A stretch of 22,655 nucleotides of DNA, taken from Rhizobium sp. Q54. Lineage in GTDB: Bacteria > Pseudomonadota > Alphaproteobacteria > Rhizobiales > Beijerinckiaceae. The notes under the pieces are model-generated. The model did no database searches. It saw only the letters and a program-made list of their open reading frames with translations, and was not told the DNA's origin. A program made the position numbers and the translations under genes. How positions within the stretch are numbered: the stretch's first letter is position 1; each line of letters opens with the position of its first letter. This document shows, piece after piece, positions 1 to 7,149 of the stretch. The stretch is taken from positions 1-22,655 of the forward strand of contig CAMDOY010000012.1 in assembly GCA_945903655.1 (NCBI GenBank), written 5' to 3'.

Positions 1-85
1 GTCACGTAACGCCCTTGGAACAGATTGCAACAAGCGATTTCAACATAAACTAAGCAAAATAATATTCTGCGTCAGCCCCCCCCAA

Positions 86-113
86 CAAAAAAACCGCGCC
101 CTCCCGGACGCGG
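86..113 (-). terminator. Intrinsic terminator closing the catabolic operon
   Basis: Read on the minus strand, a CCGCG/CGCGG stem (109-113 and 94-98) with a GC-rich 10-base loop is followed directly by seven T residues (87-93). It lies about 40 bases past the stop codon of the binding-protein gene, so transcription of the whole 154-4275 operon probably stops here. No gene is visible in bases 1-85. Confidence 0.75.
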
Positions 114-153
114 CTCCCCTCACCCACAGCAGCAGCGCCCCCGGCGCCGCCCC

Positions 154-1185
154 TCACTTCTTCACATAGGGCCCCAGCGCCTTCGCAGCTTCCGTCACGA
201 AGCTCTGGTCCAGCACCTGCTCGACCGCAACGGTCGCGCTCGCCACATCGCCGGTCTGCTTGAAGAAGGCGAGGTCCTTGCGCATGCTGTCCACGTTCAG
301 CGCGCCATCGGGGTTCACGCCATGCATGGTCATGTTGCGCAGCACTTCAGGGCTCTTGATGACCGTGCGTTTGGCGAGGATGGCGATGATGTCGTCGGCG
401 CCCGGGCCCTGCAATTTGCCATTCACCATGGCGTCGTTGAAATCGCGGGCGGCGCGCAGATAGGCCTTCATGAAGCGGGTCGCGACTTCCTTGCGCTTCT
501 GCGCGAAATCGCCCGAAAACATGATCGTCGCGGTCTGGGCGTTGGGATAGAAAGCGTCGTTGCCGGTCAGAACCACGGCGGCGCCGAGGCGCTGGATGTT
601 CGTCGTGGTGGGCTCTGTCGTGATGGAGCCGTCGATGGCGCCGTTCTGGAAGGCGGGCGCATGCTGGGGGAAGCCCAGATAGATCTTCTCGACATCGTCG
701 TATTTGAGACCGACGCTCTTCATGGCCTCGTTGAGCACGGAGGCGTCGCTGCCGCCTGCGCCGGTGATGGCGACCTTGCGGCCCTTCATGTCGGCGAGGC
801 TCTTCACCTTGCCGCTGTCGATCAGCTCCTTGCGCACCAGAAAGGCCTGGAAGGGCGCGCCCTTCACATTGGTCGCCTTGTCGGCGACGAGCTTGATGGT
901 GATGCCGCGCTCCACCGCGTTGTAGAGACCCGCCGAGGCCGCGCCGCCGCCCACATCGAGCTGGCCCGCGCCCATGGGCGCGACCATCTTGGCGCCCGTG
1001 TCGAATTCGACGAAATCGGCCTCCAGGCCTTCGGCCTGAAAGTAGCCCTTGTCCTGCGCGATGAAAAGCGTGCCATCGCTCACAGCATTGACGATGCCGA
1101 TGGTGACCTTGTCGGCGGCGATGGCCGCTACCGTCATCAGAGCAAGGAGTGTTGCGCCAAGGGCGCCGCGCAGACCAATCGACAT
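154..1185 (-). CDS. ABC transporter periplasmic substrate-binding protein, NMT1/SsuA type
   Basis: This 343-residue secreted protein should capture a small organic solute in the periplasm for an ABC importer. Residues 1-24 form a Sec signal peptide (MSIGLRG, a Leu/Ala-rich core, cleavage near AIAA/DK). The mature part has the NMT1/THI5/SsuA layout: KVTIGIVNAVSDGTLFIAQDKGYF at the N-terminus, then an EFDTGAKMVAPMGAGQLDVGGG stretch, then a mid-protein GRKVAITGAGGSDAS lobe. The start at 1185 was chosen because GGAAAAGGTGAT precedes it; the frame stays open much further upstream, but that part overlaps the aldolase gene and has no protein character. It is the last gene of a catabolic operon, and neither the ATPase nor the permease partner is in the window, so the substrate is unknown. 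It is probably an aromatic, sulfonate-like or other organic acid related to the CoA pathway encoded upstream. Confidence 0.88.
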   Translation of the reverse strand: MSIGLRGALGATLLALMTVAAIAADKVTIGIVNAVSDGTLFIAQDKGYFQAEGLEADFVEFDTGAKMVAPMGAGQLDVGGGAASAGLYNAVERGITIKLVADKATNVKGAPFQAFLVRKELIDSGKVKSLADMKGRKVAITGAGGSDASVLNEAMKSVGLKYDDVEKIYLGFPQHAPAFQNGAIDGSITTEPTTTNIQRLGAAVVLTGNDAFYPNAQTATIMFSGDFAQKRKEVATRFMKAYLRAARDFNDAMVNGKLQGPGADDIIAILAKRTVIKSPEVLRNMTMHGVNPDGALNVDSMRKDLAFFKQTGDVASATVAVEQVLDQSFVTEAAKALGPYVKK

Positions 1186-1209
1186 GATATCACCTTTTCC
1201 TGTGAAAAC

Positions 1210-1236
1210 GGCGCGGGCGTCGAAACGCGCCGCGCC
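1210..1236 (-). other. Strong intercistronic hairpin upstream of the binding-protein gene
   Basis: In the 74-base gap between the aldolase stop and the binding-protein start, 1210-1220 pairs with 1225-1236 over 11 base pairs. There is one bulged G (1229), and the tetraloop reads TTCG on the transcribed strand. GTTTTC follows on the minus strand, then the Shine-Dalgarno sequence. It may stabilise or partly terminate the upstream message so that the last gene is made at a different level. Structure seen in the sequence; function inferred. Confidence 0.5.
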
Positions 1237-1259
1237 GCCAAATGATTTGACCGACGAAC

Positions 1260-2027
1260 TTACTTGTCGGTCTTGGAGAAGCCCGGGCCCATGTTCCAGT
1301 CCTGGGAATAATAGGGACGGTCCGTCAGACGGCACCAGTTCTCCCAGCCGCGCTCGAGGGTGAAGCCCGCGCGTCCGCCTGAATTGGCCGCGACTTCGCC
1401 GTCTGCGAGCGGCTCGATCTCGCCATCGCCCAGCTGGTAGGCCTTGATCAGCATTTCCGCGTTGATCTCCATATAGATCGACGTGAAGACCACTTCGCGC
1501 AGGCTCTTGCCGACGACGACGCTGCCATGGCCACGCATGAGCGCCACCGTGCGATGAGCGAGCGAGACAGCGAGATCCCGGCCCATCTCCATGTTGGTGA
1601 CGAGCAGATTGGTCGTGCCGAACTTGTGCGCGATGTCCCAGGTGGGGATATCGTTGCCGATGGGCGCGCACATATGCATGATCGGGCGCATCTTCTTCTT
1701 CGACTGCACGGTGAAGGGCACGACGTTGGGGCTGTGGTTATGCACCACCGCCATCACATCAGGGCGCGCCTCGTAGATGGAGCCGTGAATGAAACGCTCC
1801 GAATAGGGCTTGCCGGGATTATGGCCGACGATCTGCCCGTCGAAGGTGAATTCGGTGATGTCGTGCAACTCCACGCAATTTGGGGCGCGGGCGCGAGACA
1901 GGAAGAAGTGATTCGGATTTTCCGGATTGCGCATGGACACATGGCCGAAGGAATCGACCACGTGATGGTAGGCGAGCACATGGTTCGCCGTCACAAGATC
2001 GTCCTTGAGCTTCGCAAGATCAGTCAT
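1260..2027 (-). CDS. Class II aldolase/adducin family protein
   Basis: The 255-residue protein is a zinc-dependent class II aldolase of the L-fuculose-1-phosphate aldolase / ribulose-phosphate epimerase family, expected in the cytoplasm. The catalytic pattern is intact: E77 in PYSERF, H96 and H98 in VVHNHS, and H167 in MRGHGS. The Glu-to-HxH distance (19 residues) equals that of E. coli FucA (E73, H92, H94, H155). The start at 2027 (MTDLAK) was preferred over an ATG two codons earlier because GGGAGG lies 9 bases from it but only 3 from the earlier one. Its neighbours are a CoA-transferase and a PaaG-like isomerase, so it may cleave or decarboxylate a hydroxy- or keto-acid rather than act on a sugar phosphate. 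The family assignment is firm; the substrate is not known. Confidence 0.9.
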   Translation of the reverse strand: MTDLAKLKDDLVTANHVLAYHHVVDSFGHVSMRNPENPNHFFLSRARAPNCVELHDITEFTFDGQIVGHNPGKPYSERFIHGSIYEARPDVMAVVHNHSPNVVPFTVQSKKKMRPIMHMCAPIGNDIPTWDIAHKFGTTNLLVTNMEMGRDLAVSLAHRTVALMRGHGSVVVGKSLREVVFTSIYMEINAEMLIKAYQLGDGEIEPLADGEVAANSGGRAGFTLERGWENWCRLTDRPYYSQDWNMGPGFSKTDK

Positions 2028-2147
2028 AAGCATCGCCCTCCCAATACCAGGGCCACAGGCCCGAATGGCGCGTTCTAGCACACCTGAGGCGTACGGGAAT
2101 GGGTTTCCTGCATTTTGCGAGGGGGAAAGGCGCGATGGGTGTGTCCC

Positions 2148-2927
2148 CTAGCCCCCGCCCCCGAACACCGGAGGGCGCTTGGCCTTGAAGGCCTCGACGG
2201 CTTCCCGGAAATCGGGCGTGCGGCCCGCTTCGCCCTGCAATCTCGCTTCAAGCCGCAACTGGGCCTCCAGATCCTGCCCGTCGCTTTTGCCGAAGGCCTC
2301 CTTAATCAGGCGATAAGCGGTCGCGGGGCCGCTGGCGAGGCCACCTGCGAAGGCGCGCAGGTCACCGGCGAAATCGCCGTCCTCGAAGACGCGATAGACC
2401 AGCCCCATGGCCTGCGCCTCCTGCGCCGACACCCGGTCGCCGGTCAGCGCCAGAGCCAGCGCGCGCTTCGCCCCCACGATGCGCGGCAGCATCCAGGTGC
2501 CGCCCACGTCGGGAATCAGGCCGATGCGCACGAAGACCTGCTGCATATAGGCCGCGCGCGTCGCGACCACGATGTCGCAGGCCAGCGCGATATTGGCGCC
2601 CGCGCCCACCGCCGGGCCATTCAGCGCGGCGATGGTGACCTTGGAGAAGCCAACCAGGCGCAGAATCAGCGGCGCATAGTCTTCCTCCAGGGTGCGCGCG
2701 AGATCGAGGCCCTCCTGCTCCAGAGCGACGAGATCCTGACCCGACGAGAAAAACCGTCCAGCCCCCGTCAGCACCACCACGCGCACGCTGTCGTCACGCT
2801 CGGCGCGATCAAGCGCGTCACGCAAAGCGAGCAGCCTTGCGGCGTCGAAAGCGTTGAGTTTGGCGGGGCTGTTCAGCGTCAGCGTGGCGACGCCATCGCA
2901 CACGACGTAATCCATCGCCTCGTTCAT
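2148..2927 (-). CDS. Enoyl-CoA hydratase/isomerase (crotonase fold), PaaG-like
   Basis: This 259-residue crotonase-fold enzyme acts on an acyl-CoA in the cytoplasm. The oxyanion-hole segments are FSSGQDL (60-66) and GPAVGAG (104-110). Asp140 in GLIPDVGGTW occupies the position of the catalytic Asp of PaaG-type 2-(1,2-epoxy-1,2-dihydrophenyl)acetyl-CoA isomerases. The two glutamates of true hydratases are not seen: the first site reads ANIALA and the second is Asp140. An isomerase or ring-modifying role therefore fits better than simple hydration. The protein starts 10 bases after the CoA-transferase stop, with GGGGCGGGGA as ribosome site, so the two genes are co-transcribed and probably coupled. 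A 120-base gap then separates it from the aldolase gene. A PaaG label is tempting, but no other phenylacetate gene is present. Confidence 0.87.
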   Translation of the reverse strand: MNEAMDYVVCDGVATLTLNSPAKLNAFDAARLLALRDALDRAERDDSVRVVVLTGAGRFFSSGQDLVALEQEGLDLARTLEEDYAPLILRLVGFSKVTIAALNGPAVGAGANIALACDIVVATRAAYMQQVFVRIGLIPDVGGTWMLPRIVGAKRALALALTGDRVSAQEAQAMGLVYRVFEDGDFAGDLRAFAGGLASGPATAYRLIKEAFGKSDGQDLEAQLRLEARLQGEAGRTPDFREAVEAFKAKRPPVFGGGG

Positions 2928-2937
2928 TCCCCGCCCC

Positions 2938-4275
2938 TCAGAATGTGACGCCGCGCGGGATCAGCCTGTGTTCATAGGCCTCCCGCTCGAGCCCCTCGCG
3001 GAAATCGGGATGGGCGATGGAGATCAGGGCCTTCGCCCGCTCGGGAACAGACTTGCCCTTGAGATTCACGATTCCAAATTCGGTCACCACATACATCATG
3101 TCCGTACGCGGCGCGGTGACGATATTGCCGGGGGTCAGCGAAAGCGCGATGCGGCTCTTGCGTTGCCCGCGTTTCTCATAGGTCGATGAAAGGCAGATGA
3201 AGGACTTGCCACCTTTCGACGCATAGGCGCCGCGCACGAATTGCAACTGACCACCCGTGCCGCTGATATGGCGCAAACCATCGGACTCGGACGCCGCCTG
3301 TCCCTGCAAATCGATCTGCGTGGTGTTGTTGATCGCGACGACCCGATCATTGCGCATGATCTCATGGGGCTCGTTGGTCAACTCGACCGGCAGACACAAA
3401 AGGTCCGCATTGCGATGCAGGCTGTTGTAAAAGCGGCGCGCGCCAAGGCCGAAGGAGAAGGCAAGTTTGCCCGGATTCGTCTGTTTGCGCGCATTGGTGA
3501 TCTGGCCCGCATTGAAAAGGTCCATCATGCCTTCGGTCAACATTTCCGAATGGACGCCCAGATCGCGCGCGCCACTGTGCAGCAGTTGCGTGCAAACCGC
3601 GTTGGGCATGCCGCCGATGCCGATCTGCAAACAGGCGCCGTCCTCAATCTCGTTGGCGATGAGCTTGCCCACCGCCACGTCCACCTCAGTGGGCGGCGGA
3701 TTGGGCAATTCGGGCGCGGGCTGATGGTCGCCCTCGATGATATAATCGACCTCGCTGACATGCAGCCCATTGGCCTCGCCGAACACATAGGGGTGGCCAT
3801 CCGTCACCTCGACGATGACCACTTTCGCGCGCTCGGCGATGGCCCTGTGCCAGAGGTTGGCGGCGCTGAAATTGAAATAGCCGTTTTCATCCATACGGCA
3901 TGTCTTGAAGACGACCACATCCACCGGCGCAATAAAACGACGATAATAATCTGGAATCTCGCCAAGATTCACCGGAATGTAATGGGCGCGCCCGGCGTCG
4001 TGATGCTTACGGTCATAACCGGAAAAATGGCTGCTGAACCAATGGAAATGTTCGCCCTTGGGATCGCATTCGAGCACGGCGCGCGGGCGCATGCTGATGC
4101 AGGAGCGAAACTTCACATCGCGCAAAGAATCCCTACGCGCCGCGAGCGCCTTATCGAAAACATCGGGCTGGCAAAGGGTGACGCCATAGTCGATCCACAT
4201 GCCGGACGCGACGAGGTCGGCGGCCTGTTCGGCTGAAATCACGCGCGCCTTGTTGGCGGCTGTTCGCATGTGCAT
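2938..4275 (-). CDS. Acetyl-CoA hydrolase/transferase family CoA-transferase (4-hydroxybutyrate CoA-transferase-like)
   Basis: The 445-residue protein should move CoA from acetyl- or another acyl-CoA to a carboxylic acid, forming a glutamyl-CoA thioester. Family signatures are present in order: IGIGGMPNAV, then LGVHSEML holding the presumed catalytic E244, then SGTGGQLQFVRGA, the glycine-rich CoA-binding motif near the C-terminal third. Length matches the Cat2/AbfT class. The start at 4275 (MHMRTA) has GGAGG five bases upstream; a GTG four codons earlier would include that ribosome site in the coding region. It is the first gene of the operon and so probably activates the acid that the crotonase and aldolase then process. 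A promoter with a perfect TTGACA box and a dyad lie upstream, facing a divergent PadR gene. Confidence 0.9.
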   Translation of the reverse strand: MHMRTAANKARVISAEQAADLVASGMWIDYGVTLCQPDVFDKALAARRDSLRDVKFRSCISMRPRAVLECDPKGEHFHWFSSHFSGYDRKHHDAGRAHYIPVNLGEIPDYYRRFIAPVDVVVFKTCRMDENGYFNFSAANLWHRAIAERAKVVIVEVTDGHPYVFGEANGLHVSEVDYIIEGDHQPAPELPNPPPTEVDVAVGKLIANEIEDGACLQIGIGGMPNAVCTQLLHSGARDLGVHSEMLTEGMMDLFNAGQITNARKQTNPGKLAFSFGLGARRFYNSLHRNADLLCLPVELTNEPHEIMRNDRVVAINNTTQIDLQGQAASESDGLRHISGTGGQLQFVRGAYASKGGKSFICLSSTYEKRGQRKSRIALSLTPGNIVTAPRTDMMYVVTEFGIVNLKGKSVPERAKALISIAHPDFREGLEREAYEHRLIPRGVTF

Positions 4276-4344
4276 GGAGCCCTCCACTCAGGTTTGCTCT
4301 TCGGCTATTTTTGTTGGTGGTCGCCGCGCCGTTCGTCGGGCGAT

Positions 4345-4360
4345 TTCATCAGCCGCTGAA
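4345..4360. promoter_or_regulatory. Candidate operator, TTCA-N8-TGAA dyad
   Basis: TTCA (4345-4348) and TGAA (4357-4360) flank a core containing the perfect 11-base palindrome TCAGCCGCTGA (4349-4359). It sits just downstream of the predicted transcription start of the CoA-transferase operon, a classic position for a repressor site. The 4-8-4 spacing resembles the ATGT-N8-ACAT boxes described for PadR proteins, although the half-site bases differ. PadR (4435) is the obvious candidate to bind it; this is inference. Confidence 0.4.
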
Positions 4361-4372
4361 CCAATGATCCTT

Positions 4373-4402
4373 TACATACGGTCCGAACCACACTATTGTC
4401 AA
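4373..4402 (-). promoter_or_regulatory. Candidate sigma-70 promoter of the CoA-transferase operon
   Basis: On the minus strand a perfect -35 TTGACA (4397-4402) is followed after 18 bases by TATGTA (4373-4378). Transcription would start near 4366, about 90 bases before the CoA-transferase ATG. TTGTCAA at 4396-4402 is itself nearly symmetrical, so it could also serve as a -35 element for the divergent padR gene; that promoter's -10 is unclear. Confidence 0.5.
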
Positions 4403-4434
4403 GCTCATGTTGAAAAGATATTGAAAGAACCACG

Positions 4435-4965
4435 ATGCGTTTAAGCCCTGTCTCCTGCACCGTGCTCGGCCTGATCGGCCTGCGCGGACCCTCGACGCCC
4501 TATCAATTGAAATCCGCCGCCGCGCGCTCCATCGCCTATTTCTGGCCCTTCCCGCATTCTCAGCTCTATAGCGAGCCGACACGGTTGGCGCAGGCGGGAC
4601 TGCTTCTGGAGACGCGTGAAATCGGCGGGCGCAACCGCAAGGTTTATTCACTGACCGACGAAGGACGCCGCGCGCTCACGGACTGGCTCGCAAAGCCGCC
4701 GACGGAAATCCATGAACTGCGCGACATGGCGCTTCTGCAGTTGCAGTTTTTCGAATTCGCCAGCGAGGAGGAATTGATCGCCCTCGCCCGTCAACAAGGC
4801 GACCTCCACAGGGAGCGGCTCAAGACCTATGGCGGGATCGCTGCGCGATTTGGAGAGCGCTACGGCGGGCGGAGGCGCATGGCGGCCCTTCGCTTCGGCG
4901 TCCTGATGGAGCAGGCCTATATCAGTTTCTGGGACGAGATCGCCGCTAATCCGCCGAAGCCTTAG
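4435..4965 (+). CDS. PadR family transcriptional regulator
   Basis: The 176-residue cytoplasmic DNA-binding protein has the PadR layout. Residues 1-80 form a winged helix (VSCTVLGLIGLRGPSTPYQL, HSQLYSEPTRLAQAGLL, RKVYSLTDEGRRAL), followed by an alpha-helical C-terminal dimerisation region (80-170). PadR-type proteins are mostly repressors released by small ligands, classically phenolic acids. It is divergent from the CoA-transferase operon with 159 bases between, which makes that operon and padR itself the likely targets. The ribosome site (GAAAGAA) is weak. The gene ends 20 bases from the convergent IclR gene and no terminator is visible between them. Confidence 0.9.
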   Translation: MRLSPVSCTVLGLIGLRGPSTPYQLKSAAARSIAYFWPFPHSQLYSEPTRLAQAGLLLETREIGGRNRKVYSLTDEGRRALTDWLAKPPTEIHELRDMALLQLQFFEFASEEELIALARQQGDLHRERLKTYGGIAARFGERYGGRRRMAALRFGVLMEQAYISFWDEIAANPPKP

Positions 4966-4985
4966 AAACGAACCAAGGCAGCGGC

Positions 4986-5735
4986 TCAGGACTCGCGCGC
5001 GATGGCCTTCGAGACGATCCGCGCGCCAAAGGAGACGCGATCGACGATGAAGGCGACCCTGTCGGGCGCGAGGTTCGATTGGCCTACGGTGACGCTGAGA
5101 GAACCAAGGATCACGTCTTTGGAATCAAAGATTGGGGCCGCCACGCCCGTCACGCCTGTAGCCAATTCGCCGCTGGTTACAGCGACGCCGCGCTGGCGTA
5201 TGGCGCGCATATGGCTACGCGCTTGCGCCAGATCGGCGCCCATCCCCGCCGCGATAAAATCTTCCGGCGCGGATTGATGAAGTTTCCGCAGGGCTTGTGG
5301 AGGCAAATGCGCCAGAATGATGCGCGACGCCGCGCCGCGCAGCATGGGCCGCGCGCTGCCACGCTCATAGGTCGAGCGAAAGCCTATGCCGGGGCTTGTT
5401 TCCTGATGGACGCATAAAACGAGTTCGCGGTACCGCCGACACAGGAGGGCGATGCCTGGAATTTCCGCAAGGATCTCCGCCATCACAGGTCGGCTGGCGC
5501 TGATCAGGGGGTCGCTATGGCGCATCCGGAAGTCGAGTTCGGCGATGCGCGGCCCAAGCGTGAAACCAACGCCCGGCAGGGACGCCAAAAGCCCCGCGTC
5601 AGCCAACACCTTGAGATAGCGATACAGAGTCGAACGCGTGAGTTCCAGCCGCTCGGCCATGGCCTCCGGCGTCCACTCCATTTCCGCTCCCTCGAACAGG
5701 TCGAGGATGCTGATCATCTTCTCAAGGCTCTTCAT
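4986..5735 (-). CDS. IclR family transcriptional regulator
   Basis: This 249-residue regulator has an N-terminal winged helix (about 1-65, with AMAERLELTRSTLYRYLKVL as recognition region) and a C-terminal GAF-like effector domain (about 75-245, ending with the usual ATGVTGVAAPIFD and LGSLSVT strands). IclR proteins commonly control uptake and catabolism of organic acids. The gene lies downstream of, and on the same strand as, the TTT binding protein, 129 bases away, so the transporter is its most likely target. Its start has no strong Shine-Dalgarno sequence (TTAAG only). A near-perfect 17-base dyad lies about 55 bases upstream of the start and suggests autoregulation. Confidence 0.92.
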   Translation of the reverse strand: MKSLEKMISILDLFEGAEMEWTPEAMAERLELTRSTLYRYLKVLADAGLLASLPGVGFTLGPRIAELDFRMRHSDPLISASRPVMAEILAEIPGIALLCRRYRELVLCVHQETSPGIGFRSTYERGSARPMLRGAASRIILAHLPPQALRKLHQSAPEDFIAAGMGADLAQARSHMRAIRQRGVAVTSGELATGVTGVAAPIFDSKDVILGSLSVTVGQSNLAPDRVAFIVDRVSFGARIVSKAIARES

Positions 5736-5788
5736 AGCTTAACAATAGATACGATCAATGAATGAAAGGTAATCACAAACTCGTTTTG

Positions 5789-5805
5789 ATCCCAAAATTT
5801 GAGAT
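5789..5805. promoter_or_regulatory. Candidate IclR operator, 17-base dyad
   Basis: ATCCCAAAATTTGAGAT is a palindrome about a central A/T with a single mismatched pair (positions 4 and 14), in otherwise A/T-rich sequence upstream of iclR. IclR-type factors bind short AT-rich palindromes of about this size. Location and symmetry are seen in the sequence; the bound protein is inferred. Confidence 0.45.
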
Positions 5806-5828
5806 TTTCCACCATAGGCGTCCTGCCC

Positions 5829-5850
5829 GGCGCGCACCATGGAGCGCGCC
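5829..5850 (-). terminator. GC hairpin after the TTT binding-protein gene
   Basis: GGCGCGC (5829-5835) pairs with GCGCGCC (5844-5850) around an 8-base loop, beginning 14 bases past the stop codon at 5865. No T-run follows on the minus strand, so it is a weak or factor-assisted terminator, or an mRNA-end stabiliser, between the binding protein and iclR. Confidence 0.4.
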
Positions 5851-5864
5851 GGTGGAACGTTGTC

Positions 5865-6851
5865 TCAGAGTTTCTCGATCTTCGCCAGATCGACATAACG
5901 GCCCCAGGCCGCCGTATCGCTGACCAGCAAAGCCTTGAGTGTCGCTGAGTCGCCCGGGAAGGGATCCACGCCAAGATTGGCGAGGTACTTCACGACTTCT
6001 TCATCCTTCGCCACCGCGCTGAACCAGGTCTCAAGCTTGGCGAGGATCGCCTTATCGGTCTTGGCGGGCGTATGTACGGACCACCAGGCGGTCAGGTTGC
6101 TGTTGTCGATCCCGGCCTCCTTGGCGCTGGGAATATTGGGCAGCGCCTTCATGCGCTCGGCGGCGGTCGAGGCGAGGGCGCGCACCTTGCCGCTCGCCAT
6201 CTGGCCCATCACGCCGGTGGGATCGATATGGGCGAAGGCGAGATTGCCGCCATAGAGATCATTGAGCATCGCCTGAGGATCTTTGTACTTCACCTCAACG
6301 GTTTTAAGCCCAAAATGCGCCTTGAACAGCTCACTGCCGACAAGCCCTGTATTGGCGACTGAACCATAGGAGGCCTTGTCGCCTTTCTGCTTGAGGTCGG
6401 CGACCAGCTCTGCGACCGACTTGTGGGGCGCATCGCCATTGACGATCAGCACGAAGGGCAGTTTTGCGATCAACGCCACATGATCAAAATCATTCAAGGG
6501 GTCAAAGGGCAGCTTGTTGAACAGGTGTTTCGCTGCTGCGAACACGGAGGAGCCCGGCGCGATATAGATGGTGTAACCATCGGGCTTGGACCGGGCGACC
6601 GCTTCGGAGGCGATATTGCCGAAGGCGCCAGCCTTGTTCTCCACCACCACCGTCTTGCCGGAGACATCGCTCAACTTCTTGGCGAAGAAGCGCACGATGA
6701 TATCCGCGCCGGAGCCGGGCGGAAACATGCAGATTGTATGGATCGGCTTGTTCGGATAGTCGGCGGCTTGGGCGAACACGGTCACCGGGCCCACGGCGGA
6801 GGCGATGAGCGCTCCAACGCCTGATTGTAACATGTCACGTCTTGAAACCAT
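5865..6851 (-). CDS. tctC: Tripartite tricarboxylate transporter substrate-binding protein (TctC/Bug family)
   Basis: The 328-residue periplasmic receptor of a TTT system should bind a carboxylate-type solute. Family marks include PNKPIHTICMFPPGSGADIIVR (31 onward), VVENKAGAFGNIASE, the KPDGYTIYIAPG segment and a LNDLYGGNLAFAHIDPTG segment. The N-terminus MVSRRDMLQSG, followed by a hydrophobic stretch and an AQA cleavage site near residue 29, has a twin-arginine look, so export may be by Tat. The start at 6851 has GGGAGGG four bases upstream; the longer open frame to 6956 lacks a ribosome site. TctB and TctA are encoded divergently at 7150-9116, so the system is complete but split. The ligand cannot be named; the IclR neighbour suggests inducible uptake. 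Confidence 0.92.
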   Translation of the reverse strand: MVSRRDMLQSGVGALIASAVGPVTVFAQAADYPNKPIHTICMFPPGSGADIIVRFFAKKLSDVSGKTVVVENKAGAFGNIASEAVARSKPDGYTIYIAPGSSVFAAAKHLFNKLPFDPLNDFDHVALIAKLPFVLIVNGDAPHKSVAELVADLKQKGDKASYGSVANTGLVGSELFKAHFGLKTVEVKYKDPQAMLNDLYGGNLAFAHIDPTGVMGQMASGKVRALASTAAERMKALPNIPSAKEAGIDNSNLTAWWSVHTPAKTDKAILAKLETWFSAVAKDEEVVKYLANLGVDPFPGDSATLKALLVSDTAAWGRYVDLAKIEKL

Positions 6852-7011
6852 CAAACCCTCCCTTGGCGATCGCGCGCATCTGCGCGCCTCATGGCTAACC
6901 CTCGCAAGACCGGGGCTTCTTGTCCAGCCCCTCGCCGCCTTCGCGCATATCGCCAAACGAAATCCCCCATGCTTACCGTGGACGAGAAAAATGGGTCGCG
7001 GTTGGTGGCGG

Positions 7012-7096
7012 GGCGTCAGAATGACGCCTGTCCCGATCAGGACCCCTGGACGAACCGGACAGGGATGAAGCGTCAGGCGACGCCCATGAATGGGCG
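7012..7096. promoter_or_regulatory. Cluster of palindromes in the tctC-tctB divergent region
   Basis: The 298-base gap 6852-7149 holds no gene but is densely structured. GGCGTCA-GAA-TGACGCC (7012-7028) is a perfect 7-bp dyad. CCTGTCC (7027-7033) pairs with GGACAGG (7057-7063). GCGTC-AGGC-GACGC (7070-7083) is a near copy of the first dyad one base shorter. CGCCCAT-GA-ATGGGCG (7081-7096) follows. A GCGCGC-ATCT-GCGCGC hairpin (6872-6887) lies in the tctC leader. The repeated GCGTCAG...GACGCC sites, 57 bases apart, look like paired operator sites or a structured 5' leader of tctB. No convincing -35/-10 pair was found. Confidence 0.45.
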
Positions 7097-7149
7097 GCCC
7101 CTAGCTTTCTCGAAGATCTACCTTGGCGGGTTGGGGACTGGAGGATTTT

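Noticed and set aside
1..13. CACGTAACGCC at 3-13 repeated at 21502-21512
   Set aside because: Eleven-base matches are expected many times by chance in a 22 kb window, and the contexts differ.
1186..1671. Upstream extension of the NMT1-type binding protein frame into the aldolase gene
   Set aside because: It is Arg/His-rich out-of-frame sequence of the aldolase, has no ribosome site, and would precede a clear signal peptide.
3241..4236. Plus-strand open frame opposite the CoA-transferase
   Set aside because: The His/Ile/Ala-rich translation mirrors the complementary codons of a well-supported gene.
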